Shown: positions 1 to 6,587 of the stretch, piece after piece
Numbering within the stretch: position 1 is the first letter of the stretch
How the letters are laid out: each line of letters starts with the position of its first letter
Source: an uncultured Prevotella sp.
Lineage (GTDB): Bacteria > Bacteroidota > Bacteroidia > Bacteroidales > Bacteroidaceae
Assembly: GCA_934229335.1 (NCBI GenBank)
Contig: CAKQDQ010000127.1
Location: 1-6,689, forward strand
Direction of reading: 5' to 3'
DNA length: 6,689 nucleotides
The notes under the pieces: model-generated
Databases searched by the model: none
What the model was told of the DNA's origin: nothing
What the model saw: only the letters and a program-made list of their open reading frames with translations
Translations under genes and position numbers: made by a program

Positions 1-919
1 CCGCTACAGCAAACTCAAGAGCCTCGCCCTGTGTTTTCTTTGTAAGAAGACCATGGATAAGACCACCAGAGAAAGAGTCACCACCACCTACGCGGTCAAT
101 AATTGGGTTGATCTCATAACGCTTTGACTGATAAAACTCCTTACCGTCATATATAAGAGCCTTCCAACCGTTGAATGTAGCAGAGAAAGACTCACGGAGA
201 GTAGATACAACATATTTGAAGCCGAATGTCTCCTTCATCTGCTTGAAGATGCCCTCATAACCAGCAGCGTTCGTCTCGCCACCTTCTACGTCAGCCTCAG
301 GCTTGAAACCAAGGCAAAGTTCTGCATCTTCCTCATTACCAATACATACATCAACATACTGCATTAGAGGACGCATAATAGAGATAGCCTTCTCTGAAGT
401 CCAAAGCTTTTTACGGAAGTTAAGGTCAACAGAAACAGTAACACCGTGACGCTTAGCTGCCTCACAAGCAAGCTTTGTAAGCTCTGCTGCTTTATCAGAA
501 ATAGCAGGTGTAATACCAGACCAGTGGAACCAGTCTGCGCCTTCCATGATTGCATCGAAATCGAAATCAGAAGGATCTGCCTCTGCAATAGCAGAATTAG
601 CACGATCGTAAATCACTTTAGAAGGACGCATTGACGCTCCTGTCTCGCAGTAATAAAGACCTACACGGTCACCGCCACGAGCTATAAACTTTGTGTTTAC
701 GCCATAACGACGAAGTGAGTTTACTGCTATCTGACCAATCTCATGAGAAGGAAGTTTTGTTACGAAATATGCATCGTGACCATAGTTAGCACAGCTGATA
801 GCTACATTAGCCTCACCACCGCCAGGAATTATACGAAAAATGTCAGTCTGAATAAAACGATCCTGTCCATTTGGAGAAAGGCGAAGCATAATCTCGCCCA
901 ATGTCACTACTTTTGCCAT
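1..919 (-). CDS. kdgK: 2-keto-3-deoxygluconate kinase, PfkB family (3' end outside window)
   Basis: A cytoplasmic sugar kinase that should phosphorylate 2-keto-3-deoxygluconate to KDPG with ATP, the step before KDPG aldolase. I translated 306 codons from the ATG at 919-917. The N-terminus MAKVVTLGEIMLRLSP is typical of KdgK. Sugar-binding signature GGGEANVA is at residues 33-40, SVDLNFR at 163-169, and GNEEDAE at 194-200. The PfkB signature DRVGGGDSFSGG is at 275-286, with the GGG anion hole and D281 as expected catalytic base. Family members are about 340 residues, so roughly 35 C-terminal residues lie beyond the left edge. No Shine-Dalgarno precedes the start, only an AT-rich stretch. Its divergent neighbours, a LacI-type regulator and altronate dehydratase (which makes KDG), support KDG over fructose or ribose as substrate. 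The PfkB family is certain; the substrate is inferred from overall sequence feel and context. Confidence 0.9.
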   Translation of the reverse strand, partial: MAKVVTLGEIMLRLSPNGQDRFIQTDIFRIIPGGGEANVAISCANYGHDAYFVTKLPSHEIGQIAVNSLRRYGVNTKFIARGGDRVGLYYCETGASMRPSKVIYDRANSAIAEADPSDFDFDAIMEGADWFHWSGITPAISDKAAELTKLACEAAKRHGVTVSVDLNFRKKLWTSEKAISIMRPLMQYVDVCIGNEEDAELCLGFKPEADVEGGETNAAGYEGIFKQMKETFGFKYVVSTLRESFSATFNGWKALIYDGKEFYQSKRYEINPIIDRVGGGDSFSGGLIHGLLTKKTQGEALEFAVA

Positions 920-991
920 AGTTTTCTACAAAAATTATAAGTTAATTAATTAGTACATGTTTTCTATTAGAAGGTATTCTAAAAACAGAGA

Positions 992-1022
992 CAAATTTAC
1001 AAACATTTTTTTGAAACACAAA
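992..1022 (-). promoter_or_regulatory. Probable kdgK promoter, Bacteroidota type
   Basis: Read on the minus strand, TTTG (1022-1019) is followed by a 19-base spacer and then TAAATTTG (999-992). This fits the Bacteroidota primary-sigma consensus of TTTG, about 19-21 bases, TAnnTTTG. Transcription would begin a few bases further left, giving a kdgK leader of roughly 65 bases. The match is seen directly; activity is inferred. Confidence 0.65.
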
Positions 1023-1031
1023 GTTTTTTGA

Positions 1032-1050
1032 AGAAAAAAGACTTTTTTCT
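1032..1050. promoter_or_regulatory. Perfect 9-bp dyad upstream of the kdgK promoter, possible operator
   Basis: AGAAAAAAG, a central A, then CTTTTTTCT form an uninterrupted inverted repeat just upstream of the kdgK -33 element. It could be a regulator site, a bent-DNA element, or a chance product of adjacent A and T runs. With a one-base centre it cannot form a good hairpin, so a DNA-level role is more likely than an RNA one. The position supports a regulatory reading; the low complexity argues against it. Confidence 0.25.
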
Positions 1051-1075
1051 CTCTTTTTACACAAAAAAAAAGCTG

Positions 1076-1087
1076 TGTGTTCGCACA
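1076..1087. promoter_or_regulatory. Short dyad TGTG-TTCG-CACA, possible operator
   Basis: A 4-bp inverted repeat surrounds TTCG and overlaps the expected -33 position (TTCG, 1080-1083) of the rightward promoter. A repressor bound here would block transcription of the LacI-type gene, consistent with autoregulation. The site is short, and I found no second copy upstream of uxaA, so it stays tentative. Confidence 0.2.
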
Positions 1088-1111
1088 ATTGGAATATTTT
1101 TGTTATATTTG
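1080..1111 (+). promoter_or_regulatory. Possible promoter of the LacI-type regulator gene
   Basis: TATATTTG at 1104-1111 matches the Bacteroidota -7 element TAnnTTTG exactly. Twenty bases upstream is TTCG (1080-1083), a degenerate -33 element. Transcription would start near 1117-1120, giving a leader of about 120 bases before the ATG at 1239. TTGTT (1100-1104) and AACAA (1115-1119) form an inverted repeat flanking the -7 box, which could be a regulator site. The -7 match is good; the -33 match is weak. Confidence 0.45.
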
Positions 1112-1238
1112 CAAAACAATATGACAATTATGTTACGGCTGAAGATATTTTAGACTAAAGTATATAGAAATGCCAACAACATTATTGGCTTTCAAACAAG
1201 AACAATAATCTGACCTATTTAAATTAATATTGCCATAT

Positions 1239-2309
1239 ATGCCAAACGAACGCATAACTATTAAAGATATTGCCGAGAAAGCTGGTGTCTCCGTTGGAAC
1301 CGTAGACCGTGTACTACACAAAAGGCCCAACGTATCTCCAAAAGCACATGCTCTTGTCACGAAAGCATTGGAGGAAATGAACTATGAACCTAATATGTAC
1401 GCAAGTGCCTTAGCTAACAGTAGACGCTACGACTTCTATTGCCTCATGCCAAAGCACGAAAGCGAAGCTTATTGGGAAGAGGTTGAGCAAGGACAACATA
1501 AATGCTGTGACACAAGGAGAGATTTTCATGTCCATATTACAATTTTTTACTACAAAAGAAATGACTTGGAATCATTCAACGAGCAATCACAAGCAATACT
1601 GAATGCTAATCCGGACGGTGTCATTATCGTACCTTCAAAACTTGACATTACAAGACCGTTTACGGACGAGATGCACGCAAGGAATATACCATTCATCATG
1701 CTTGACTCTTACTTGCCTGACTTAAGACCACTTGCGTTCTATGGTCAGGACTCTTTTGCAAGTGGATATTTTGCAGCTAAAATGCTTATGTTGCTCGCTG
1801 GCACAGAGAAGGAAATTATGTTGATGAAACAAACTCTCGATGGCGTAAATGTTGCAAGCAAGCAGCAAGACAACAGGGAGGTAGGATTCAGACACTATAT
1901 GGCAGACCACTTCCCGAACATCAAAATTAATGTCTTAGATCTGCCTTATCACAGCACACGTAAGCAACACACCATTCTCATGGAAGAATATTTTGCGCAA
2001 CACCCAGACACCCATCACTGTATAACTCTTAATTCTAAGGCGCATCTTGTAGGGGAATTTCTGCTAAAAACGAATAGGAGGGATATACAAATCATGGGAT
2101 ATGATATGGTCGGTAAAAACGCACGATGCATTAAGGAAGGTAGCATATCCTTTTTAATAGCACAACATGGGTATCAACAAGGATACTACAGCGTAGACGC
2201 ACTCGTCAGAGCCATAATTCTGAAAAAACACGTTACACCTGTGAACTATATGCCTATTGAAATTCTTACCAAGGAGAATGTGGATTTCTATCGTAGAACG
2301 CAGATTTGA
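1239..2309 (+). CDS. LacI-family transcriptional regulator, probably of uronate genes
   Basis: A 356-residue DNA-binding regulator, usual length for the family. The N-terminal helix-turn-helix (about residues 6-27, ITIKDIAEKAGVSVGTVDRV) is classic LacI, and YEPNMYASALANS (49-61) is the hinge-helix region. Residues about 64-350 form the periplasmic-binding-protein-like effector domain, with PDGVIIVPS (125-133), DNREVGF (211-217) and GYDM (287-290) at positions that commonly line the ligand pocket. The frame stays open to a TTG at 1230, but I prefer the ATG at 1239 because it puts the usual short lead before the helix-turn-helix; neither start has a Shine-Dalgarno. It sits divergent from kdgK and 86 bases ahead of uxaA, so it most likely controls both, perhaps sensing a galacturonate-pathway intermediate. 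The effector is inferred from neighbours only; the sequence does not show activation or repression. Confidence 0.92.
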   Translation: MPNERITIKDIAEKAGVSVGTVDRVLHKRPNVSPKAHALVTKALEEMNYEPNMYASALANSRRYDFYCLMPKHESEAYWEEVEQGQHKCCDTRRDFHVHITIFYYKRNDLESFNEQSQAILNANPDGVIIVPSKLDITRPFTDEMHARNIPFIMLDSYLPDLRPLAFYGQDSFASGYFAAKMLMLLAGTEKEIMLMKQTLDGVNVASKQQDNREVGFRHYMADHFPNIKINVLDLPYHSTRKQHTILMEEYFAQHPDTHHCITLNSKAHLVGEFLLKTNRRDIQIMGYDMVGKNARCIKEGSISFLIAQHGYQQGYYSVDALVRAIILKKHVTPVNYMPIEILTKENVDFYRRTQI

Positions 2310-2340
2310 CGTTTAGGTATACACACAACCCAAAAAGACG

Positions 2341-2357
2341 TTGTAATTCGACTACAA
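2341..2357. promoter_or_regulatory. Inverted repeat TTGTA-N7-TACAA upstream of uxaA
   Basis: Perfect 5-bp arms flank a 7-base centre, ending 38 bases before the uxaA start. It could be an operator for the adjacent LacI-type regulator. Its arms resemble the TTGTT-N10-AACAA repeat at the regulator's own promoter, but the spacing differs. I found no clear TAnnTTTG promoter and no terminator in the 86-base gap (2310-2395), so uxaA may be read through from the regulator gene or use a weak promoter. Confidence 0.25.
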
Positions 2358-2395
2358 ATACAATGTACATAACTAACAAAAACAACTAAATATCA

Positions 2396-3892
2396 ATGAA
2401 ACAAACGACTTTTCTTAAAATCAATCCTGCTGACTCTGTGGTTGTATGTCTTCAACCAATGAAGGCTGGTGAAATAATCGAGGTTGACGGCAAGAAGATT
2501 ACCCTCTTACAAGACACTCCTGCTGGACATAAAGTGCTTCTCACTGACAAAGTTGAAGGAGAAGACATAATAAAATATGGTTATCCTATAGGTCATGCAA
2601 AAAAAGATCTCAAGGCTGGAGAATGGATAAATGAAAACAATCTCAAGACAAATCTCGCTGGAACATTAGAGTATACATATACTCCTGTTAATGAAAAACT
2701 TAACATACCAAATGCAAACAGAACATTTAAGGGGTATGTTAGAAAAAATGGCGATGTCGGTGTAAGAAACGAAATATGGATAGTACCTACCGTTGGTTGT
2801 GTTAATGGTATAGCAGAACACCTCGCCAAGCAACTTGAAACAGAGACGAGACTTGACGGAATAGACGCGGTACACGCATGGCACCACAATTATGGTTGTT
2901 CTCAGTTATCTGAAGACCATGAAGCGACACGTAAAATACTGCGTGACATTGTATTACACCCAAATGCTGGTGGAGTACTTGTACTATCATTGGGCTGTGA
3001 AAACAACCAGCCTGACGAGTTTATGAAAATGCTTGGCGACTACGATAAAGACAGAATTAAGCTCGTTGTTACTCAAAAAGTTGAAGGTGACGAGACTGAA
3101 GAATGTATGAAAGTACTACGCGGTATATACGAGCTTGCAAAGAACGACCATCGAGAGGATGTACCAGTAAGCAAGCTTCGTGTTGGTCTAAAGTGCGGAG
3201 GCTCTGACGGATTCTCTGGTATTACTGCTAACCCACTTGAAGGTGAATTCTCTGACTGGTTGGTAGCCCAAGGTGGTACCTCTATCCTCACTGAGGTGCC
3301 TGAGATGTTTGGCGCAGAAACAATTTTGATGAACCGCTGTGAAACAGAAGAGCTGTTCAACCAGACAGTGTCACTTATCAACAACTTCAAGAACTACTTT
3401 TTATCACATGGTGAGCCTGTTGGTGAGAATCCTTCTCCTGGCAATAAGGCTGGCGGAATATCTACTCTGGAAGACAAAGCTCTTGGTTGTACCCAGAAGT
3501 GTGGTCGTGCTCCTGTCAGTGGTGTATTGGAATACGGTGACAGACTTCAGCATACTGGTCTGAATCTGCTTTCTGCTCCGGGCAATGATCTTGTTGCTGC
3601 GACAGCGTTAGCATCAGCAGGCTGTCACATCGTACTATTCTCTACAGGCCGCGGAACTCCGTTCGGCACATTTGTACCTACGATGAAGATTTCAACTAAC
3701 TCTGACCTCTACAACAGAAAGAAAAATTGGATTGACTTCAACGCTGGACAATTAGTAGAGGGAAAGGCTATGACAGAGCTCGTACCTGAGTTTATTGATA
3801 AGGTTATTGCTGTAGCAAGCGGTGAACACGCTCGCAACGAGATTAACGGCTACCGCGAAATATCAATATTCAAGAATGGCGTAACGCTCTAA
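2396..3892 (+). CDS. uxaA: Altronate dehydratase
   Basis: A cytoplasmic metal-dependent dehydratase that converts D-altronate to 2-keto-3-deoxygluconate in galacturonate breakdown. It has 498 residues, the normal full length. Residues about 11-85 form the SAF-type N-terminal domain. The catalytic UxaA/GarD-type region begins near GYVRKNGDVGVRNEIWIVPT (113-132). Recognisable conserved blocks are HNYGCSQ (164-170), SLGCENNQ (198-205), GLKCGGSDGFSGITANP (264-280), GAETILMNR (306-314), GCTQKCGRAPVSG (364-376), APGND (394-398) and FSTGRGTPFG (415-424); their Cys, His and Asp residues are candidate metal ligands. The product is the substrate of the divergent kdgK kinase, which favours altronate over the related galactarate or other sugar-acid substrates. 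It probably shares a transcript with the downstream transporter genes, the first of which starts 17 bases after the stop. Family is secure; exact substrate fairly sure. Confidence 0.92.
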   Translation: MKQTTFLKINPADSVVVCLQPMKAGEIIEVDGKKITLLQDTPAGHKVLLTDKVEGEDIIKYGYPIGHAKKDLKAGEWINENNLKTNLAGTLEYTYTPVNEKLNIPNANRTFKGYVRKNGDVGVRNEIWIVPTVGCVNGIAEHLAKQLETETRLDGIDAVHAWHHNYGCSQLSEDHEATRKILRDIVLHPNAGGVLVLSLGCENNQPDEFMKMLGDYDKDRIKLVVTQKVEGDETEECMKVLRGIYELAKNDHREDVPVSKLRVGLKCGGSDGFSGITANPLEGEFSDWLVAQGGTSILTEVPEMFGAETILMNRCETEELFNQTVSLINNFKNYFLSHGEPVGENPSPGNKAGGISTLEDKALGCTQKCGRAPVSGVLEYGDRLQHTGLNLLSAPGNDLVAATALASAGCHIVLFSTGRGTPFGTFVPTMKISTNSDLYNRKKNWIDFNAGQLVEGKAMTELVPEFIDKVIAVASGEHARNEINGYREISIFKNGVTL

Positions 3893-3909
3893 CAACGAGC
3901 AACAAAGAG

Positions 3910-5397
3910 ATGAAAACATTTATTAAACTATTTACTCTATCCGTCCTTGCTATAGTCCTCGCTGGCTGTGGCAAGGACGAACAGCGCTTTATCCCCAAGA
4001 GTCTTTCTGACCTTAGAGGGCATACTGTCGCTGTAAATTCCGGCACCACCCAAGAGAGAATTGCGCGTCTCTCCACAGAAGAGGAAAACGTACAGTGTAT
4101 GCCAGGTGGACTTGACGCTCTCATGGCACTGAACTCAGGACGATGTGACGTTGCATTGGTAGAACGCAACAATATGTTCTGTGATGAGTTCGCACGTCTT
4201 GACATCGAGGAGGCTTTCACTGACTCAACGACTCAGGAGCCACTTGCTACAGCTGTGCGTATTGACGACAAACAGTTGCACGATGAGTTTACCGCATTTT
4301 TTGACAGCATACAGAAATGTGGAAGACTGGCAGAGATTAAGTCACGCTGGCTTAACCCAATGATAACAAACAACCTCGAGAAAGTTGTTATACGCCAGAA
4401 AGACGTTCCTACCACAGGAAAACGAATTTTACACCTTGGCTCGGATTTTTCATACCCACCATATTGTATAACCATACATAATGAGATGACAGGCTATGAA
4501 GTAGAGCTATGGCAACGTTTTGCGCAAGAACATGGATACGGCTTAGCATGCGACGTTTATACATTTGATGCACTACTTCCAGCCTTGCAATCAAAGAAGA
4601 TTGATGTCATTGTTGCTGGTATGAGCGTAACACCAGAAAGAGCTTCTAAAGTGCTATTTATGCCAGCTGATGACTACTCTGTGACTACCGCACTGATACG
4701 TAAGGCAAACACTACCACTAATAAATCATTCATTGAGAGTGCAAAAGACAGTTTTGATCGTTCACTGATACAGCAAGATCGTTGGAAAATGATTGTCAGT
4801 GGATTTTGGACTACGATATGGATTTTCCTCGGTTCGCTAATCATCGGCATAATTCTTGGTGCATTTATCAGTTACTTACAGATGAGCAAATGCAAACTAC
4901 TTAGCATTATCGCCAACTGCTATATAGACCTGATGCGTAACATTCCTATCTTGGTGTTGCTTCTTGTCATGTATTATATAATTCTTGCTAACTCTGGTTT
5001 ATCAGCAATGATGGTAGCTATCATAGCCTCTGCCATGAACTTTGGTGCATACATAGCTGTTATGTTTACAACAGGTATACGCGCTGTTGACCATGGACAG
5101 ACAGAAGCCGGTCTTGCATTAGGGTACACTCCTCTACAGACTTTTATCTATATCATAGCTCCACAAGCAGCACGCCACATCATTCCTGTTTTCCAAGGTG
5201 AAGCTATTTCATTGCTTAAAGGAACGTCAATAGTAGGCTATATTTCTATTGTTGACCTTACCAAGGCATCGGACTTGATACGAAACGCTAGTTTCGAAGC
5301 ATTTTTCCCTCTTATCTTTGTGACCGTAATATACTTCATATTAGCATGGTTACTCAGCAAGTCATTAGACTTACTGATGAAAAAAGTTTCAAAGTAA
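3910..5397 (+). CDS. Polar-amino-acid-type ABC importer: lipoprotein substrate-binding domain fused to permease, apparently permuted
   Basis: A 495-residue fusion of substrate-binding protein and inner-membrane permease. Residues 1-20 are a lipoprotein signal with lipobox LAGC (predicted lipidated C20). Residues about 31-150 match the second half of a SBP_bac_3 domain: LSDLRGHTVAVNSGTTQER (lobe 2 entry; GTTQE also occurs in HisJ-type proteins), GRCDVALVE (77-85), and CGRLAEIKSRWL (137-148), normally the C-terminal end. Residues 172-266 match the first half: LGSDFSYPPY (176-185), TGYEVELWQRFA (194-205), ALLPALQSKKIDVIVAGMS (221-239), TPER (241-244) and ALIRK (261-265). So lobe order looks reversed. 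The permease (about 297-490) has about five membrane segments and the EAA loop with EAGLALGYTPLQ (399-410), APQAA (417-421) and GEAISLLKGTS (430-440), as in HisM/GlnP. It presumably homodimerises with the ATPase encoded 6 bases downstream. The ligand is unknown: polar amino acids by family, a uronate-related compound by context. Confidence 0.88.
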   Translation: MKTFIKLFTLSVLAIVLAGCGKDEQRFIPKSLSDLRGHTVAVNSGTTQERIARLSTEEENVQCMPGGLDALMALNSGRCDVALVERNNMFCDEFARLDIEEAFTDSTTQEPLATAVRIDDKQLHDEFTAFFDSIQKCGRLAEIKSRWLNPMITNNLEKVVIRQKDVPTTGKRILHLGSDFSYPPYCITIHNEMTGYEVELWQRFAQEHGYGLACDVYTFDALLPALQSKKIDVIVAGMSVTPERASKVLFMPADDYSVTTALIRKANTTTNKSFIESAKDSFDRSLIQQDRWKMIVSGFWTTIWIFLGSLIIGIILGAFISYLQMSKCKLLSIIANCYIDLMRNIPILVLLLVMYYIILANSGLSAMMVAIIASAMNFGAYIAVMFTTGIRAVDHGQTEAGLALGYTPLQTFIYIIAPQAARHIIPVFQGEAISLLKGTSIVGYISIVDLTKASDLIRNASFEAFFPLIFVTVIYFILAWLLSKSLDLLMKKVSK

Positions 5398-5403
5398 TAT
5401 AAC

Positions 5404-6507
5404 ATGATTACAATTAAGAATCTTACAAAATCCTTCACCATGCCAGACGGTAATACGCTGGAAGTATTGAAAGGTATAAATTGCAATATAGAAAAAGGTG
5501 AAGTTATTAGCATCATCGGACCTTCTGGCACAGGTAAGAGTACTTTCTTACGCTGTCTTAACTGTATAGATCCAGCCACAAGCGGTGAGATTATATTTGG
5601 CAACCAGAACATTCTCGACAGAAACTGCAAGCTTAACAAAGTACGTCAGAAAATGGGAATGGTGTTCCAAAACTTCAATCTCTTCGAACATATGACGGTA
5701 TTGGAGAATGTCACCAACGGTCCTATACGTCTTCTTGGGGTTAGTAAGAAAGAGGCGAATAAACAAGGTATGGAACTTCTACGTAAAGTCGGTCTGGAAG
5801 ATAAGGCAGACGTTATGCCACGCAATTTGTCTGGTGGTCAAAAACAACGCGTAGCAATAGCACGGTGTCTTAGCATGAAGCCAGACTGCATATTGTTTGA
5901 CGAGCCAACATCCGCATTGGATCCTACGATGGTAAGCGAAGTGCTCAGCGTTATCAGACAACTTGCCAAACAGGGAATGACAATGCTTATCGTTACACAC
6001 GAAATGAAGTTTGCAAAGGATGTAAGTACAAGGGTTTTCTTTATGTATGGTGGAAACATATATGAAGAAGGTACACCAGAGCAGATTTTTAACAACCCTC
6101 AACGAGAGGAAACACAGAACTTCATTGGCAGAGTAAGAACATACACATTTACACTGAATGCTTCCAATGACCCAACTTACCATAAGCACTGCCAAATGCT
6201 GGATGATTTCTGTCAAAAATACGCCATCAGTAACATCTTCTACAAGATACAAGGCCTGATTGACGAGATGACCCAACAAGTAATAAAATGGAACGGAAAT
6301 ACTGACATAACCGTCAATTACAGTGAATTAGATTACACTGTAACAGTGATATTTGCGGTACATGGTCAGAGGGAGTATGTTCTCGAAATGATGCAGGAAG
6401 ACAATAACAAGGTGTCAAATGCCATCATTCAGGGCATCTGTGAAAAAACCGAGGAGCGTATGGAAAATGATGTATGCTATATCACTTGCCACATAAAGAA
6501 CATATAA
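5404..6507 (+). CDS. ABC transporter ATPase, polar amino acid type, with extra C-terminal domain
   Basis: The energising subunit of the importer encoded immediately upstream; the 6-base gap implies tight co-expression. Residues 1-243 form a standard GlnQ/HisP-like nucleotide-binding domain: Walker [10 protein letters not shown] (39-47), Q-loop Q89 in [18 protein letters not shown] (86-103), signature LSGGQKQR (142-149), Walker B ILFDEP (163-168) with E167, D-loop SALD (170-173) and H-loop H199 in VTHEM. All catalytic motifs are intact. Ordinary family members end near residue 240-250, but this protein continues to 367. The extra ~120 residues start around YTFTL (247-251) and show alternating predicted helices and strands, including [10 protein letters not shown] (285-294), [19 protein letters not shown] (301-319) and a C-terminal strand CYITCHI (358-364). 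This is not a recognisable TOBE, CBS, NIL or ACT domain by eye. It could be regulatory or bind a partner. ATPase call is certain; the tail's role is unknown. Confidence 0.93.
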   Translation: MITIKNLTKSFTMPDGNTLEVLKGINCNIEKGEVISIIGPSGTGKSTFLRCLNCIDPATSGEIIFGNQNILDRNCKLNKVRQKMGMVFQNFNLFEHMTVLENVTNGPIRLLGVSKKEANKQGMELLRKVGLEDKADVMPRNLSGGQKQRVAIARCLSMKPDCILFDEPTSALDPTMVSEVLSVIRQLAKQGMTMLIVTHEMKFAKDVSTRVFFMYGGNIYEEGTPEQIFNNPQREETQNFIGRVRTYTFTLNASNDPTYHKHCQMLDDFCQKYAISNIFYKIQGLIDEMTQQVIKWNGNTDITVNYSELDYTVTVIFAVHGQREYVLEMMQEDNNKVSNAIIQGICEKTEERMENDVCYITCHIKNI

Positions 6508-6522
6508 ATAATGTATGATAAC

Positions 6523-6587
6523 AATTAAAAAGTGGGTTTTACAAACCATAAATGATTTTTTCGGTTTGTAAAACCCACTTTTTAATT
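6523..6587. terminator. Strong intrinsic terminator, probably bidirectional (25-bp perfect inverted repeat)
   Basis: The left arm 6523-6547 and right arm 6563-6587 are perfectly complementary over 25 bp, with a 15-base loop (6548-6562) that includes a T run. The core GTGGGTTTTACAAACC pairs with GGTTTGTAAAACCCAC, flanked by AAAAA on the left and TTTTT on the right, so a U-tract follows the hairpin on either strand. It begins 15 bases after the ATPase stop codon and ends the uxaA-transporter transcript. Symmetry suggests it may also stop transcription arriving from a convergent gene beyond the right edge. Confidence 0.88.

Larger units (their letters stand above)
920..1238. other. Divergent intergenic control region between kdgK and the LacI-type regulator
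   Basis: This 319-base stretch has no credible gene. It is very AT-rich, with several A and T runs between 1005 and 1070. It holds a consensus-like promoter pointing left to kdgK, a weaker one pointing right to the regulator, and at least three short dyads (1032-1050, 1076-1087, 1100-1119) that could be regulator sites. Two tiny ATG-initiated frames of 10 and 12 codons lie in the regulator leader (1121-1153 and 1170-1208), but nothing suggests they are translated. Confidence 0.8.

Noticed and set aside
1121..1208. Two tiny frames (1121-1153 and 1170-1208) in the leader of the regulator gene, as possible leader peptides.
   Set aside because: They have 10 and 12 codons, no ribosome binding signal, no run of a single regulatory codon and no attenuator-like hairpins nearby.
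1230..1238. Upstream TTG start for the LacI-type regulator, adding three residues.
   Set aside because: The in-frame ATG at 1239 gives the normal spacing to the helix-turn-helix, and no ribosome binding site favours the TTG.
5779..6279. A 166-codon open frame on the minus strand inside the ATPase gene.
   Set aside because: It lies antisense to intact Walker B, signature and H-loop coding sequence, and its translation is Cys/His-rich with no family resemblance; it is a shadow frame.
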